Source: Saprospiraceae bacterium
Lineage (GTDB): Bacteria > Bacteroidota > Bacteroidia > Chitinophagales > Saprospiraceae
Direction: 5' to 3'
NCBI GenBank assembly: GCA_016787375.1
Contig: JAEUUM010000509.1
Span: forward strand, 1 to 22,580
Length of the DNA stretch: 22,580 nucleotides
Part shown: one piece after another, positions 1 through 7,830 of the stretch
Layout: each line of letters begins with the position of its first letter
Numbering within the stretch: position 1 is the first letter of the stretch
Notes under the pieces: generated by a model
Told to the model about the DNA's origin: nothing
Seen by the model: the letters and a program-made list of their open reading frames with translations, nothing else
Database searches by the model: none
Translations under genes and position numbers: made by a program

Positions 1-1
1 T

Positions 2-604
2 GCATTTTCCAGCCCGGAATCATCTTTACTTACTGAATTAACCCGGCAAACACATTTGCGTACACTTTTGCCGAATATGTTAAGTGGTCATATACAAGGT
101 GCTTTTCTGAGCATGATCAGCAAAATGATGACGCCAAACCGAATACTTGAAATTGGAACATTTACCGGATATGCCTCACTTTGCCTTGCGGAGGGTTTAG
201 CTGAAAAAGGTGTGCTACATACCATTGAAGTGAATGAAGAATTGGAACCATTTATCCTGAATTTTTTTTCAAAATCTTTGTTTGCCCAACAAATAAAACT
301 GCATATCGGCGATGCTAAGGAGATTATTTCATCTTTGAATGAAATTTTTGATCTTGTTTTTATAGACGCAGCCAAGTTGGAGTATTCTGCATATTATGAC
401 CTGGTTTTTCCATCTGTAAAAATAGGCGGGTACATAATAGCTGACAACGTTCTTTGGAGTGGTAAAGTCATCAATGAAAAACATGACAAGGACACGGCTG
501 CCATTCACTCGTTCAATGATAAAGTCAATAAAGACAGCAGAGTAGAAAATTATATCTTACCGCTCAGGGATGGTTTAAACATAATCAGGAAAATTTCAGA
601 ATAG
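2..604 (+). CDS. Class I SAM-dependent O-methyltransferase, 5' partial
   Basis: The reading frame is open from nucleotide 2 to the TAG at 602-604, so the gene starts left of the window. A TTG at 56 is not a convincing start, because upstream codons already read like the family (ELTRQTHL just before LLPNMLSGH). Visible motifs are the SAM-binding loop EIGTFTGYASL (about residue 50 of the partial), the acidic FIDAAK motif, and the ADNVLWSGKV block whose Asp-Asn is the usual metal-binding pair. These place it in the cation-dependent O-methyltransferase family (Pfam Methyltransf_3; relatives include caffeoyl-CoA O-methyltransferases and the tRNA hydroxyuridine methylase TrmR). The DAAK form is also found in TrmR-type proteins, so a tRNA substrate is possible. 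About 200 residues are present, so little of the usual roughly 210-220 residues is missing. Substrate not determined. Confidence 0.9.
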   Translation, partial: AFSSPESSLLTELTRQTHLRTLLPNMLSGHIQGAFLSMISKMMTPNRILEIGTFTGYASLCLAEGLAEKGVLHTIEVNEELEPFILNFFSKSLFAQQIKLHIGDAKEIISSLNEIFDLVFIDAAKLEYSAYYDLVFPSVKIGGYIIADNVLWSGKVINEKHDKDTAAIHSFNDKVNKDSRVENYILPLRDGLNIIRKISE

Positions 605-649
605 AGACTTAGAAAAATTTATTAATTTTAGGCTAACTTTTAAGTCAAA

Positions 650-1636
650 ATGAAAAAGTACTGGATTAGCTCCTTGTTGCCACTGAAAGGTATGATAAAG
701 CAAACTGGAATACCTTTCATATTGCCTCTATATCACACTACGGGGTTTAATCATAGTCTCCCTTACACCAAGTTTCTGTATCAAAACCGAACTGAAATCG
801 AATTCGAACATGAACTTGACTTTTTACTCAAACACTTTGAACCCGTCGACCTTCAAGAAATATTAAATCATAAAAATACTTCCAAAAAAAAACCGGCTTT
901 TCATATTACCATTGATGATGGACTGGCTTCAAATTATGAATTGATTGCTCCTGTTTTGTATAAAAAAGGCATTCCGGCGACTTTTTTCATCAACCCGGCT
1001 TTCATTGATGATGCAAACATTATGCATCGTTACAAGGCGAGTTTACTGCTTGACTGGCTCCAGATAAATCAATCTGGTGTAAATCTGGTTTCCGATTTCT
1101 TAAAAGTGCCGAACAACTTTAGTAACATAAAAAATTTCATACTTGATATCCGCTATCCAAACAAAAATAAACTTGATGAATGTGTTAACCTGCTAGGAAT
1201 TTCATGGAAAGAAATCTTGCATAAAAATCCGCTGTACCTTACAACACAGCAACTCCATAATATTCAGCAAGCCGGATTTCATATCGGAGCACATAGTTGG
1301 GATCATCCTGAGTATGAATTATTGAGTTTTGAAGAACAGCAAGATCAAACTTTAAAAAGTGTACAATACATAAAGGAGAAATTTAATCCGATGGTCAGTT
1401 CATTTGCTTTTCCGTTTACTGATCATAAGGTTTCTTTGGCATTCTTTGAATGGCTTCATACACAGGTTGACCTTTCTTTTGGGTGTGCAGGATTTAAATC
1501 AGATTCTTTTCCGGGACATTTTCAGAGAATCCCAATTGAGAAGAGCGTTTACAGAATACAGGATTTGCTTCTACAACAGTCCGGAATGTATTATGTAAAA
1601 AAACTCCTCGGTAAACACATCGTGAAACATGCTTAA
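650..1636 (+). CDS. Polysaccharide deacetylase (NodB-type) family protein
   Basis: A 328-residue protein with the NodB homology fold of carbohydrate esterase family 4, whose members remove N- or O-acetyl groups from chitin-like, peptidoglycan or exopolysaccharide chains. Motif 1 is HITIDDG (the usual TFDDG; Asp89 and Asp90 are candidates for catalytic base and metal ligand). It is followed by the GIPATFFINP strand. Motif 2 is the zinc-binding HSWDH (His215 and His219). A FAFPF segment near residue 257 corresponds to motif 3. About 125 residues separate motifs 1 and 2, where classic enzymes have roughly 50, so there is an insert at about 125-205. No signal peptide or clear membrane anchor is seen, which suggests a cytoplasmic enzyme or unusual export. 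The stop overlaps the next gene by 8 bases, implying translational coupling. The exact substrate is unknown. Confidence 0.85.
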   Translation: MKKYWISSLLPLKGMIKQTGIPFILPLYHTTGFNHSLPYTKFLYQNRTEIEFEHELDFLLKHFEPVDLQEILNHKNTSKKKPAFHITIDDGLASNYELIAPVLYKKGIPATFFINPAFIDDANIMHRYKASLLLDWLQINQSGVNLVSDFLKVPNNFSNIKNFILDIRYPNKNKLDECVNLLGISWKEILHKNPLYLTTQQLHNIQQAGFHIGAHSWDHPEYELLSFEEQQDQTLKSVQYIKEKFNPMVSSFAFPFTDHKVSLAFFEWLHTQVDLSFGCAGFKSDSFPGHFQRIPIEKSVYRIQDLLLQQSGMYYVKKLLGKHIVKHA

Positions 1637-2756
1637 AAACCACTCAGAGAATATTAGATTTGAGCAGTTTACGATTGAAGATTTGAACCAAGTTGACACA
1701 CTGATCAAACTTACATCTCAAGCAATCCTACCATTTTCAAGCTTACGTTTGGCCTCTTTTTTAAATAATCCCAGAGCTTTAATTTCAGATGTAATACTTA
1801 TTGTCGCATACCATAATGAAACACTTATCGCCTACAGAACCCTTTTACCGGATGACATTCAAGCGGATTTAACCACCATTCATTTCGCTTGGTTGAGCGG
1901 TATTTGGGTAGATAACGCCCATCGGCATTTGGGTATAGGCAAAAAATTGCACCAGATGGCTCATGAAGCCTGGGAGGGAAGATTAATAGGCACTGAATAC
2001 ACACAACAAAATGCTGAAGTGATGCTCTCAACAGGTTTTTACACACAGAATGTAAAAAAATCAGGCATCATCATTTACTATAAATCACCTCTGGAAGCTG
2101 TTTTAATAAAAAGAATGCCCAATCTCAATAGAATAAGAAGCATTCTAAAATTAACCGATAAGCTGATTGATTCGTTCGGAGCAATAAAAAATACCATTAC
2201 GAAGCCCTTACCTTTTGATGAACAGTACCAATTTAAATTATCCGGAGGCCTGAATGCTGAAGCAATAAACCACATCCAGGAATTTGGAGCATATTCAACC
2301 ACCAACAGGCGCTCAAAAGAGTTGGAATGGATTGTTAAATATCCCTGGATAGCGAGTGACGCTGAAGCTCTAATGCAGTCAAAAAAATATTACTTTTCTG
2401 TGTTTGCTAAAAGTTTTTCAACTCAATTTTTGGAGATATTTTTCAAAGGAACGTTACAGGGGATTGTAATGTTGACAGTTCGTGATGGTGCCCTGCGAAT
2501 TCCGTATATTTTTGTTAAATTTAAGGAGTTGGATACTACAGCAAAATACATTCAACAATTTGCAGAAAAAGAGAAAATTAGCAAGATCATATCTTACCAC
2601 TCACTCCTAAATAAAGAATTGATAAAATGGGGTAAAAGAAGATTGTTTTATAAGAATACCACCAGATCATACATGGTTTCAAAATCCCTGATTGGGTTAA
2701 CAAAACTTGAAACATTGGTTTTTACCGATGGTGATGGCGATTGTGTCTTTGTATAG
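1629..2756 (+). CDS. GNAT-family acyltransferase-like protein with long C-terminal extension
   Basis: A 375-residue protein. Residues 8-140 look like a GNAT N-acyltransferase: motif A is WVDNAHRHLGIGKKL, with the acyl-CoA pyrophosphate-binding pattern R99-x-x-G102-x-G104, followed by a helix and the STGFY strand usual near the end of the fold. Residues 160-375 form a second region without an obvious motif. It could be a degenerate second GNAT fold, and it ends in the acidic TDGDGDCVF tail. The start ATG lies inside the last codons of the deacetylase gene (8-base overlap), and only 3 bases separate the stop from the next ATG, so it sits in the middle of a tight operon. Given the neighbours it may acylate a sugar or an amino-sugar precursor; this is inference. 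No signal peptide is seen. Confidence 0.75.
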   Translation: MLKNHSENIRFEQFTIEDLNQVDTLIKLTSQAILPFSSLRLASFLNNPRALISDVILIVAYHNETLIAYRTLLPDDIQADLTTIHFAWLSGIWVDNAHRHLGIGKKLHQMAHEAWEGRLIGTEYTQQNAEVMLSTGFYTQNVKKSGIIIYYKSPLEAVLIKRMPNLNRIRSILKLTDKLIDSFGAIKNTITKPLPFDEQYQFKLSGGLNAEAINHIQEFGAYSTTNRRSKELEWIVKYPWIASDAEALMQSKKYYFSVFAKSFSTQFLEIFFKGTLQGIVMLTVRDGALRIPYIFVKFKELDTTAKYIQQFAEKEKISKIISYHSLLNKELIKWGKRRLFYKNTTRSYMVSKSLIGLTKLETLVFTDGDGDCVFV

Positions 2757-2759
2757 AAA

Positions 2760-3707
2760 ATGAGAATAAAGTATCTAATAAATTCAGAAATTGACAAGAT
2801 CAAATGGGATGAAACAATCAAAAATTCACCACAGGGCAAGATCTTTGCCTACTCATGGTATCTCGATTGTATGTCACCTGAATGGGACGCATTGATATTT
2901 GAAGATTATAGTGCTGTATTTCCATTGCCCTGGACCGAAAACATTCCAAGTATAAAGCGTATATTCCAACCAAGAGTTTGTCAACAACTCGGATTATTTT
3001 TAAGTGAAGGAACTGTAACGGAAGACTTACTTCACGAATTTCTTAACCAAATTCCTGATCATTTTAAATCAGTTGACTTACAGTTGAATGAGGGCAACCC
3101 TTTACCACAATTGAAAGACTGGAAGGTCACAGAAAGGATAAATATGAGTTTATCTTTATCTGAAGAATACAACATCATTGAATCAAGATTTTCAGAAAAC
3201 CATAAGCGAAACATCAAAAAGTCGAAAGGAGCAGCACTCGTTCCAATGGACAATATTAGCCCGGAAGAATTTGTTGATCAATTTTTGTCAGAATTTAAAG
3301 GGAGGATACGCGATTATAGTGAAAGTCAGAGAAAAGGATTAATTGCCCTAATGCAAATTTCAATTCATAAAAAAAATGGATTCTTCAGGGTTTGGGGTGA
3401 TCGCATGGGTAATATTTTAAGTGCAGCTTTTCTGTTAAAGTCTCACAATCGAATTTACTATGTTTTGCCTTTTTCAACCAAAAAAGGGAGAGATACTGGC
3501 GGCATGTATAAACTGTTGGATGCATTATTTTGGGAAAATTCAGAAAAACCAATCACATTTGACTTCGAAGGCTCATCGATAGAAGGCATAGCTAGATTCA
3601 ATCAAGGATTTGGAGCAACTACATCAAAATATTATCAGATATCAAAAGAGCGGCTACCTTACTGGGTTAAATTGTTGCTAAAGGTCAAAAAAATGTTGGG
3701 CAAGTAA
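2760..3707 (+). CDS. FemAB/GNAT-like (Acetyltransf_6 type) protein
   Basis: A 315-residue protein resembling the FemAB-like branch of the GNAT superfamily, in which two GNAT folds lie in tandem and transfer aminoacyl or acyl groups to cell-wall or polysaccharide precursors. Supporting motifs are QQLGLF (about residues 75-80), the basic ENHKRNIKKSK segment (146-156) that resembles the conserved Arg/Lys helix of the family, the MYKLLDALF helix, and FDFEGSSIEGIARF followed by QGFGA near residues 263-285. The middle of the protein (roughly 195-290) is the best candidate for the acyltransferase domain. It is soluble by appearance, with no signal peptide. It is the last gene of the deacetylase/GNAT cassette, starting 3 bases after the previous stop, and is followed by a hairpin shared with the convergent transporter gene. 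The acceptor is unknown. Confidence 0.7.
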   Translation: MRIKYLINSEIDKIKWDETIKNSPQGKIFAYSWYLDCMSPEWDALIFEDYSAVFPLPWTENIPSIKRIFQPRVCQQLGLFLSEGTVTEDLLHEFLNQIPDHFKSVDLQLNEGNPLPQLKDWKVTERINMSLSLSEEYNIIESRFSENHKRNIKKSKGAALVPMDNISPEEFVDQFLSEFKGRIRDYSESQRKGLIALMQISIHKKNGFFRVWGDRMGNILSAAFLLKSHNRIYYVLPFSTKKGRDTGGMYKLLDALFWENSEKPITFDFEGSSIEGIARFNQGFGATTSKYYQISKERLPYWVKLLLKVKKMLGK

Positions 3708-3726
3708 TATTTAGGGAAGTTAAAAA

Positions 3727-3763
3727 AATTAGCCTTTCTGATATAAAATCAGAAAGGCTAATT
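3727..3763 (-). terminator. Perfect 16-bp hairpin, rho-independent terminator
   Basis: The arms 3727-3742 and 3748-3763 are perfectly complementary over 16 bases around a 5-base ATAAA loop. On the minus strand the hairpin runs into a T-rich stretch (the A run at 3722-3728 on plus), which is the canonical form and fits the end of the POT gene at 3782. On the plus strand there is no good T run after the stem, but such a long stem between convergent genes may also stop transcription from the FemAB-like gene. Confidence 0.85.
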
Positions 3764-3781
3764 ACTACGAGGAAAAAATAT

Positions 3782-5332
3782 TTATTTAATGCCGTGCATC
3801 ATTTTTCTTAATACACCACTTAACAAAAACAATATTGCCGCAGCTACACCACTCATTATGATGAATACCATAAAGAACTGATATAGATTGGTTATTTGAA
3901 AGCCCATGATTGATGGGAAATCAGTCGCTGTTCCTGCATTTTCGCCTGCTCCGGGTGGAATTAAAGCACTCAGTGTACCTGCAAGCTTGTTTGCAGCTGC
4001 ATTGGCTAAGAACCAGGTACCCATCAAAAGAGACGAAAATCTTAAAGGTGCCAATTTAGAGACCATTGATAGTCCGATTGGAGACAAACATAGCTCACCC
4101 ATGGTGTGTAATAAGTAAAGCGCAATTAACCACCACATACTGATTTTGATTGAACTGTCAACACCATGAACTGCAAATGCAATCACAATATACCCAAGAC
4201 AAAGCAACAATAGACCCCATGCCATTTTCATAGGTGAGGCAGGCTCAAGGTTTTTACTATGTAGCATTCCCCAGAAATAAGTAAATATCGGAGCCAAAAC
4301 GATGATGCCTAATGGATTAACTGACTGAAACCAACTTGCCGGCATGGTCCAGCTTCCTATGTTACGGTTGGTTTGAGAATCAGCAAAGATGGTCAGGGAA
4401 GCGCCCGCTTGCTCAAATGCGCTCCAAAAGAATATTACAAAAAAAGCAAGGATAAATATTACAGCAATTCGGGATTTTTCTTCGGGAGTTAATGACTTAT
4501 CGGTGATAATAACCAATGGTACGATGATCATGGCACCATATATAAGGTAGCCAATCAAATCTACGTCACTTTTAAACATATTTTTGAAACTCAACAAAAA
4601 GAAGATTAAAACAAAAGATCCAATAACTATTCCGAGATTTTTAGCATCCAAAGTTTTAACCGGCATTCCGATGGCATTTCCATCAGGCCCCATCAAATAC
4701 TTGTTTTTCAACAATTCGAACGAAATAATGCTTATAATCATCCCCACACAAGCTGCTAGAAATCCATATTTAAAATCACCAATACTACCTGTATCACCCA
4801 GTCCACCACATATAAGTGGAGAGAAAAATGCACCAAGGTTTATACCCATGTAGAAAATAGTAAAAGCACTATCTACTTTTCTATCACCTTTTGGATACAA
4901 TTGACCAACCATGGTTGAAATGTTTGGCTTGAAAAACCCATTACCAATAATCAGTACAGTCAAACCTGCCCACATTAGTGTTAATGCTGTTGGCGGAACT
5001 GTGTCAGCGGTGGTATTGTTACTGATCATGCTTCCACATAAAAACATCATAAACTGTCCAATGGCCATCAGCACTCCACCTATAAAGATACTCCTTCTAT
5101 TTCCTAAAAACTTATCACACAAATATCCCCCTAAAAGTGGTGTCAAATAGACCAATCCGGTAAAACTACCATATACATTAGAGCCATCTTTACTTGACAA
5201 GAACAACGCTTTTGTCAAAAATAAGATAAAAATTGCACGCATACCGTAGTAACTGAATCGCTCCCACATTTCAGTAAAAAATAACAGGTACAGCCCTTTA
5301 GGATGGCTGCTCTGAGTAGTTTCTGCATTCAT
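3782..5332 (-). CDS. POT/PTR-family peptide:H+ symporter (downstream copy)
   Basis: A 516-residue inner-membrane transporter of the major facilitator superfamily, proton-dependent oligopeptide transporter family, which imports di- and tripeptides with protons. The first helix carries the family motif ExxERFxYYG as EMWERFSYYG (E21, E24, R25), used for proton coupling. GGYLCDKFLGNRRSIF is the loop 2-3 MFS motif, FYMGINLGA is the PTR2 signature, and FWSAFEQAG is the conserved TM7 segment. Hydrophobic helices run to the end, with 12 or more expected. It is longer than its neighbour through an extended loop around residues 100-115. It ends in MMHGIK, nearly the same tail as the upstream paralogue. 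A consensus promoter lies 70-100 bases upstream, so it can be expressed independently of the upstream copy, and the hairpin at 3727-3763 ends its transcript. Confidence 0.93.
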   Translation of the reverse strand: MNAETTQSSHPKGLYLLFFTEMWERFSYYGMRAIFILFLTKALFLSSKDGSNVYGSFTGLVYLTPLLGGYLCDKFLGNRRSIFIGGVLMAIGQFMMFLCGSMISNNTTADTVPPTALTLMWAGLTVLIIGNGFFKPNISTMVGQLYPKGDRKVDSAFTIFYMGINLGAFFSPLICGGLGDTGSIGDFKYGFLAACVGMIISIISFELLKNKYLMGPDGNAIGMPVKTLDAKNLGIVIGSFVLIFFLLSFKNMFKSDVDLIGYLIYGAMIIVPLVIITDKSLTPEEKSRIAVIFILAFFVIFFWSAFEQAGASLTIFADSQTNRNIGSWTMPASWFQSVNPLGIIVLAPIFTYFWGMLHSKNLEPASPMKMAWGLLLLCLGYIVIAFAVHGVDSSIKISMWWLIALYLLHTMGELCLSPIGLSMVSKLAPLRFSSLLMGTWFLANAAANKLAGTLSALIPPGAGENAGTATDFPSIMGFQITNLYQFFMVFIIMSGVAAAILFLLSGVLRKMMHGIK

Positions 5333-5404
5333 AAGTTGAAAATTTAGTGATTGGTGTTAGAAAAACGTTTTTTGATCAGCTATTTTAAAATTATAATTAA
5401 TCGT

Positions 5405-5435
5405 CAAAATTAATCCGAATTCTTTAAAATCCAAA
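5405..5435 (-). promoter_or_regulatory. Bacteroidota-type sigma promoter for the POT gene at 3782-5332
   Basis: On the minus strand, TTTG (5435 to 5432) is followed after 19 bases by TAATTTTG (5412 to 5405). This matches the Bacteroidota vegetative promoter TTTG at -33 and TAnnTTTG at -7 with normal spacing. The predicted transcription start is near 5401, giving a leader of about 69 bases before the ATG at 5332. It sits in the 154-base gap between the two transporter genes, which argues against the pair being only a single operon. Confidence 0.7.
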
Positions 5436-5486
5436 TTTATTAAAAATGGCGCCTGCCCAAGCTACATTTTAATCTTCTGTCAACGT

Positions 5487-6974
5487 TTATTTCACGCCGT
5501 GCATGAATCTTCTTAAAAACGGCGAAACAACCAGCAAAAACAATCCACTGGCAAGTGAAACCATTGTTATCTGATTAAAAATACCGGTATAAATGGGTAA
5601 AGATTCCATTGCAGTCAATTTTGCTCCTGTCTCAGATTCAGCCGGAATGGCCATCATGGTTCCAATAATACCGGCCAGATATTGCCCAAAAGCACTGGCA
5701 AGAAACCACATTCCCATCATTAGACCGACCATTTTAGGAGGCGAAAGTTTAGTAATGGCAGAAAGTCCTATTGGTGAAAGACACAATTCGCCGGTTGTCA
5801 TGAAAAAATATCCTGCTGCAAACCAGAACAGATTGACCATGCCATTATCAGCAGTTTTGGCACCCAAAACAAACATATAGAATCCAAGACCCAACTGAAC
5901 TAGGCCAAGTCCGAATTTTACCAATGAATTGGGATTTGCATTCAATTTTGACAACTTGACCCATAACCATCCAAAAACCGGACTCATTATTACAACCATA
6001 GCACCATTTATTGAGTTATTAAGAGCTGCTGATGATAGATGAATCCCAAAAAAGTTCATGTTCACATTTCTGGCAGCATACAAGTTGAGCGAACCACCAC
6101 CTTGTTCGTAAAATGACCAAAACAGCATGGAGAAAAATATAAGAACCAAAGCTACCATGAGCCTCCCAAATGCAACTGAGCCCTCTTTGAGCCCAAAATA
6201 GATGACATACAACAACATCACAATTCCGATCGGATTGATGATATAGTTGATCATTTTGTAATTTACCAAAAGGAAAGCAAATACAGGAACCATTAATACA
6301 CTCAATATCAGGATGGCATTTTTCATGCTCAGAAAACTCAGTACTTTTTTATTCATTTGAGTATTTTCAGGGGGCAGACCAACATTGCCAAGTGTAGATT
6401 GACCTTTTCTGAATACCATTAAGCCAAGCAGCATAAAAAATCCTGCTAAAGCAAAACCCAAATGCCAATTTATGGTCTGGCCAACGTAACCACAAATGAG
6501 TCCACCAAGGGTTGCTCCCACATTGATACCCATATAGAATATAGAGAATCCTGAATCCCTCCTTTCATCATGCTCAGCATAAAGATCACCAACCATTGTA
6601 GAAATGTTGGGTTTAAAATATCCATTACCCATGATGATCATCCCAAGTCCCAGGAAGAAAGCAGTATCGCCGGGAATAGCAAGTGTGAAATTACCGATCG
6701 CCATCATGATACCGCCCCACATGATTGATATTCGCTGTCCGATGAGTTTATCTGCCAACCAGCCACCCCAAACCGGCATGGTATACACAAAAGCCTGATA
6801 AGCCCCGTAAGTAAGATTTGCTTTTGAGTCCTCAAACTGCATTTGAGAGGTCATAAAAAGAATCAGAAGGGCGCGCATACCATAAAAAGTAAAACGTTCC
6901 CACATTTCAGTCATGAATAGGATAAATAATCCCTTCGGATGCCCAAACCATTCTTCCTTTGAAATAGCTGTCAT
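5487..6974 (-). CDS. POT/PTR-family peptide:H+ symporter (upstream copy)
   Basis: A 495-residue POT-family transporter, paralogous to the next gene downstream. The ExxERF motif is present as EMWERFTFYG (E23, E26, R27), with Phe where the first Tyr of YYG is usual. GGWLADKLIGQR is the MFS loop motif, FYMGINVGATLGG the PTR2 signature, LFWSFYEQGGGSL the TM7 block and MGMWFLASAFGQ the TM10-11 segment. The C-terminus FMHGVK almost repeats the MMHGIK of the second copy, in keeping with tandem duplication followed by divergence. The motif difference and the shorter loop suggest different peptide preferences; that is inference. I found no exact consensus promoter in the region between this gene and the thioredoxin gene (6975-7146), so its promoter must deviate from the pattern or lie elsewhere. 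Confidence 0.93.
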   Translation of the reverse strand: MTAISKEEWFGHPKGLFILFMTEMWERFTFYGMRALLILFMTSQMQFEDSKANLTYGAYQAFVYTMPVWGGWLADKLIGQRISIMWGGIMMAIGNFTLAIPGDTAFFLGLGMIIMGNGYFKPNISTMVGDLYAEHDERRDSGFSIFYMGINVGATLGGLICGYVGQTINWHLGFALAGFFMLLGLMVFRKGQSTLGNVGLPPENTQMNKKVLSFLSMKNAILILSVLMVPVFAFLLVNYKMINYIINPIGIVMLLYVIYFGLKEGSVAFGRLMVALVLIFFSMLFWSFYEQGGGSLNLYAARNVNMNFFGIHLSSAALNNSINGAMVVIMSPVFGWLWVKLSKLNANPNSLVKFGLGLVQLGLGFYMFVLGAKTADNGMVNLFWFAAGYFFMTTGELCLSPIGLSAITKLSPPKMVGLMMGMWFLASAFGQYLAGIIGTMMAIPAESETGAKLTAMESLPIYTGIFNQITMVSLASGLFLLVVSPFLRRFMHGVK

Positions 6975-7148
6975 ATTAATTAATTGATTGGTTAAAATGA
7001 ACGACGAAAGTAAGGGAAAAGCTCAGTATTCGTTTTGCTTTTTTAAGATTATTATTACTTTATCTCAAAATCAGAATTAATGATAAGTATTGTTAAAAAT
7101 TCTTTTTGGAAATTTGCCTAAAGCTTTTGAGGTTTAATGGAGTAACAA

Positions 7149-7185
7149 AAAAAGGGTTGCCCTCGCAATGAAGGCAACCCATTTT
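7149..7185 (-). terminator. Hairpin terminator after the TlpA-like gene
   Basis: GGGTTGCC (7154-7161) pairs with GGCAACCC (7173-7180) in an 8-bp GC-rich stem, extended outward past one mismatch by A-T pairs. On the minus strand it is followed by a run of seven T (A run 7147-7153 on plus), 20-50 bases after the stop of the thioredoxin gene. This is a standard rho-independent terminator, and it separates that gene from the POT genes on the same strand. Confidence 0.85.
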
Positions 7186-7205
7186 CATACAAATCAGAAA
7201 TAATA

Positions 7206-7697
7206 TTATTTAGCTGATAGCTCTTTAATCTTTTCTTCAAGTTCTGTTTCGTCACCTGGAGTATATCCATTGTGGATGAAAGCGACATTGCCGGTTTTAT
7301 CTATTACAACTGTAAATGGTACACTTTGACCGCTCAGACCATTAAGCAGTTGCTTGTTGGAATCAGAAAAAACTTGAAAAGACCAAGATTTCTCTTTAAC
7401 CATAGCCGGCACCTTTCCCAATGACCTTTGATCATCAATGGTAATTGCAAGCAGATCACAATTGTATTTACTTTGCCACTCTTCCCAGTTTTCAGCTATT
7501 GCATCTAGCTCTTTTTTACAAGGGGCGCACCAAGTTGCCCAAAAACTCAGTATGGTAATTTTGTCAGATTTAACTAGATCTTTGATTTTGACAGTTTTGC
7601 CTTCGAGATTTTTAATATCTATGTTTGGCAAAGCATTTTGTGCAAATAAGCTCGTCAGTGAAAGAAAGGTGATTAAGAACAAAAGATTTTTTTTCAT
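7206..7697 (-). CDS. TlpA-like periplasmic thioredoxin-fold protein
   Basis: A 163-residue exported thiol-disulfide protein. Residues 1-20 are a signal peptide (MKK, hydrophobic core, LFAQ end) without a lipobox Cys, so a soluble periplasmic protein is expected. The thioredoxin fold is marked by FWATWCAPCKKE, with active-site Cys57 and Cys60 (CAPC as in TlpA/ResA reductases), and by the cis-proline loop SVPFTVV (Pro127). A third Cys is at position 80. Members of this family reduce or isomerise disulfides in exported proteins. It is divergent from the DUF6029/Omp28 pair across 133 bases. A degenerate promoter (TAACTTTA, plus coordinates 7717-7724, with TTG 22 bases upstream) may drive it. The following hairpin makes it a single-gene transcript. 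Confidence 0.9.
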   Translation of the reverse strand: MKKNLLFLITFLSLTSLFAQNALPNIDIKNLEGKTVKIKDLVKSDKITILSFWATWCAPCKKELDAIAENWEEWQSKYNCDLLAITIDDQRSLGKVPAMVKEKSWSFQVFSDSNKQLLNGLSGQSVPFTVVIDKTGNVAFIHNGYTPGDETELEEKIKELSAK

Positions 7698-7830
7698 AGT
7701 TTTTGATTAGTGGGCGTAAAGTTAGGTGAATATTTTTATCAATAGCCAATTTTTTGATTATAACCGTTTAGGGTTTAACGATATTTTAAGTAAATTGCCC
7801 GCTGAAAACAACTGAAACCTTAAAATTAAC

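Noticed and set aside
56..60. TTG as the start of the O-methyltransferase
   Set aside because: The frame is open to the window edge and the upstream codons fit the family, so the gene is simply cut.
4584..5150. Plus-strand open frames opposite the POT gene
   Set aside because: They are antisense to well-conserved transporter motifs and have no domain of their own.
6975..7146. Promoter for the upstream POT gene
   Set aside because: Only one-mismatch -7 boxes (at 7005-7012 and 7066-7073 on plus) without a properly spaced -33 element were seen; not enough to call.
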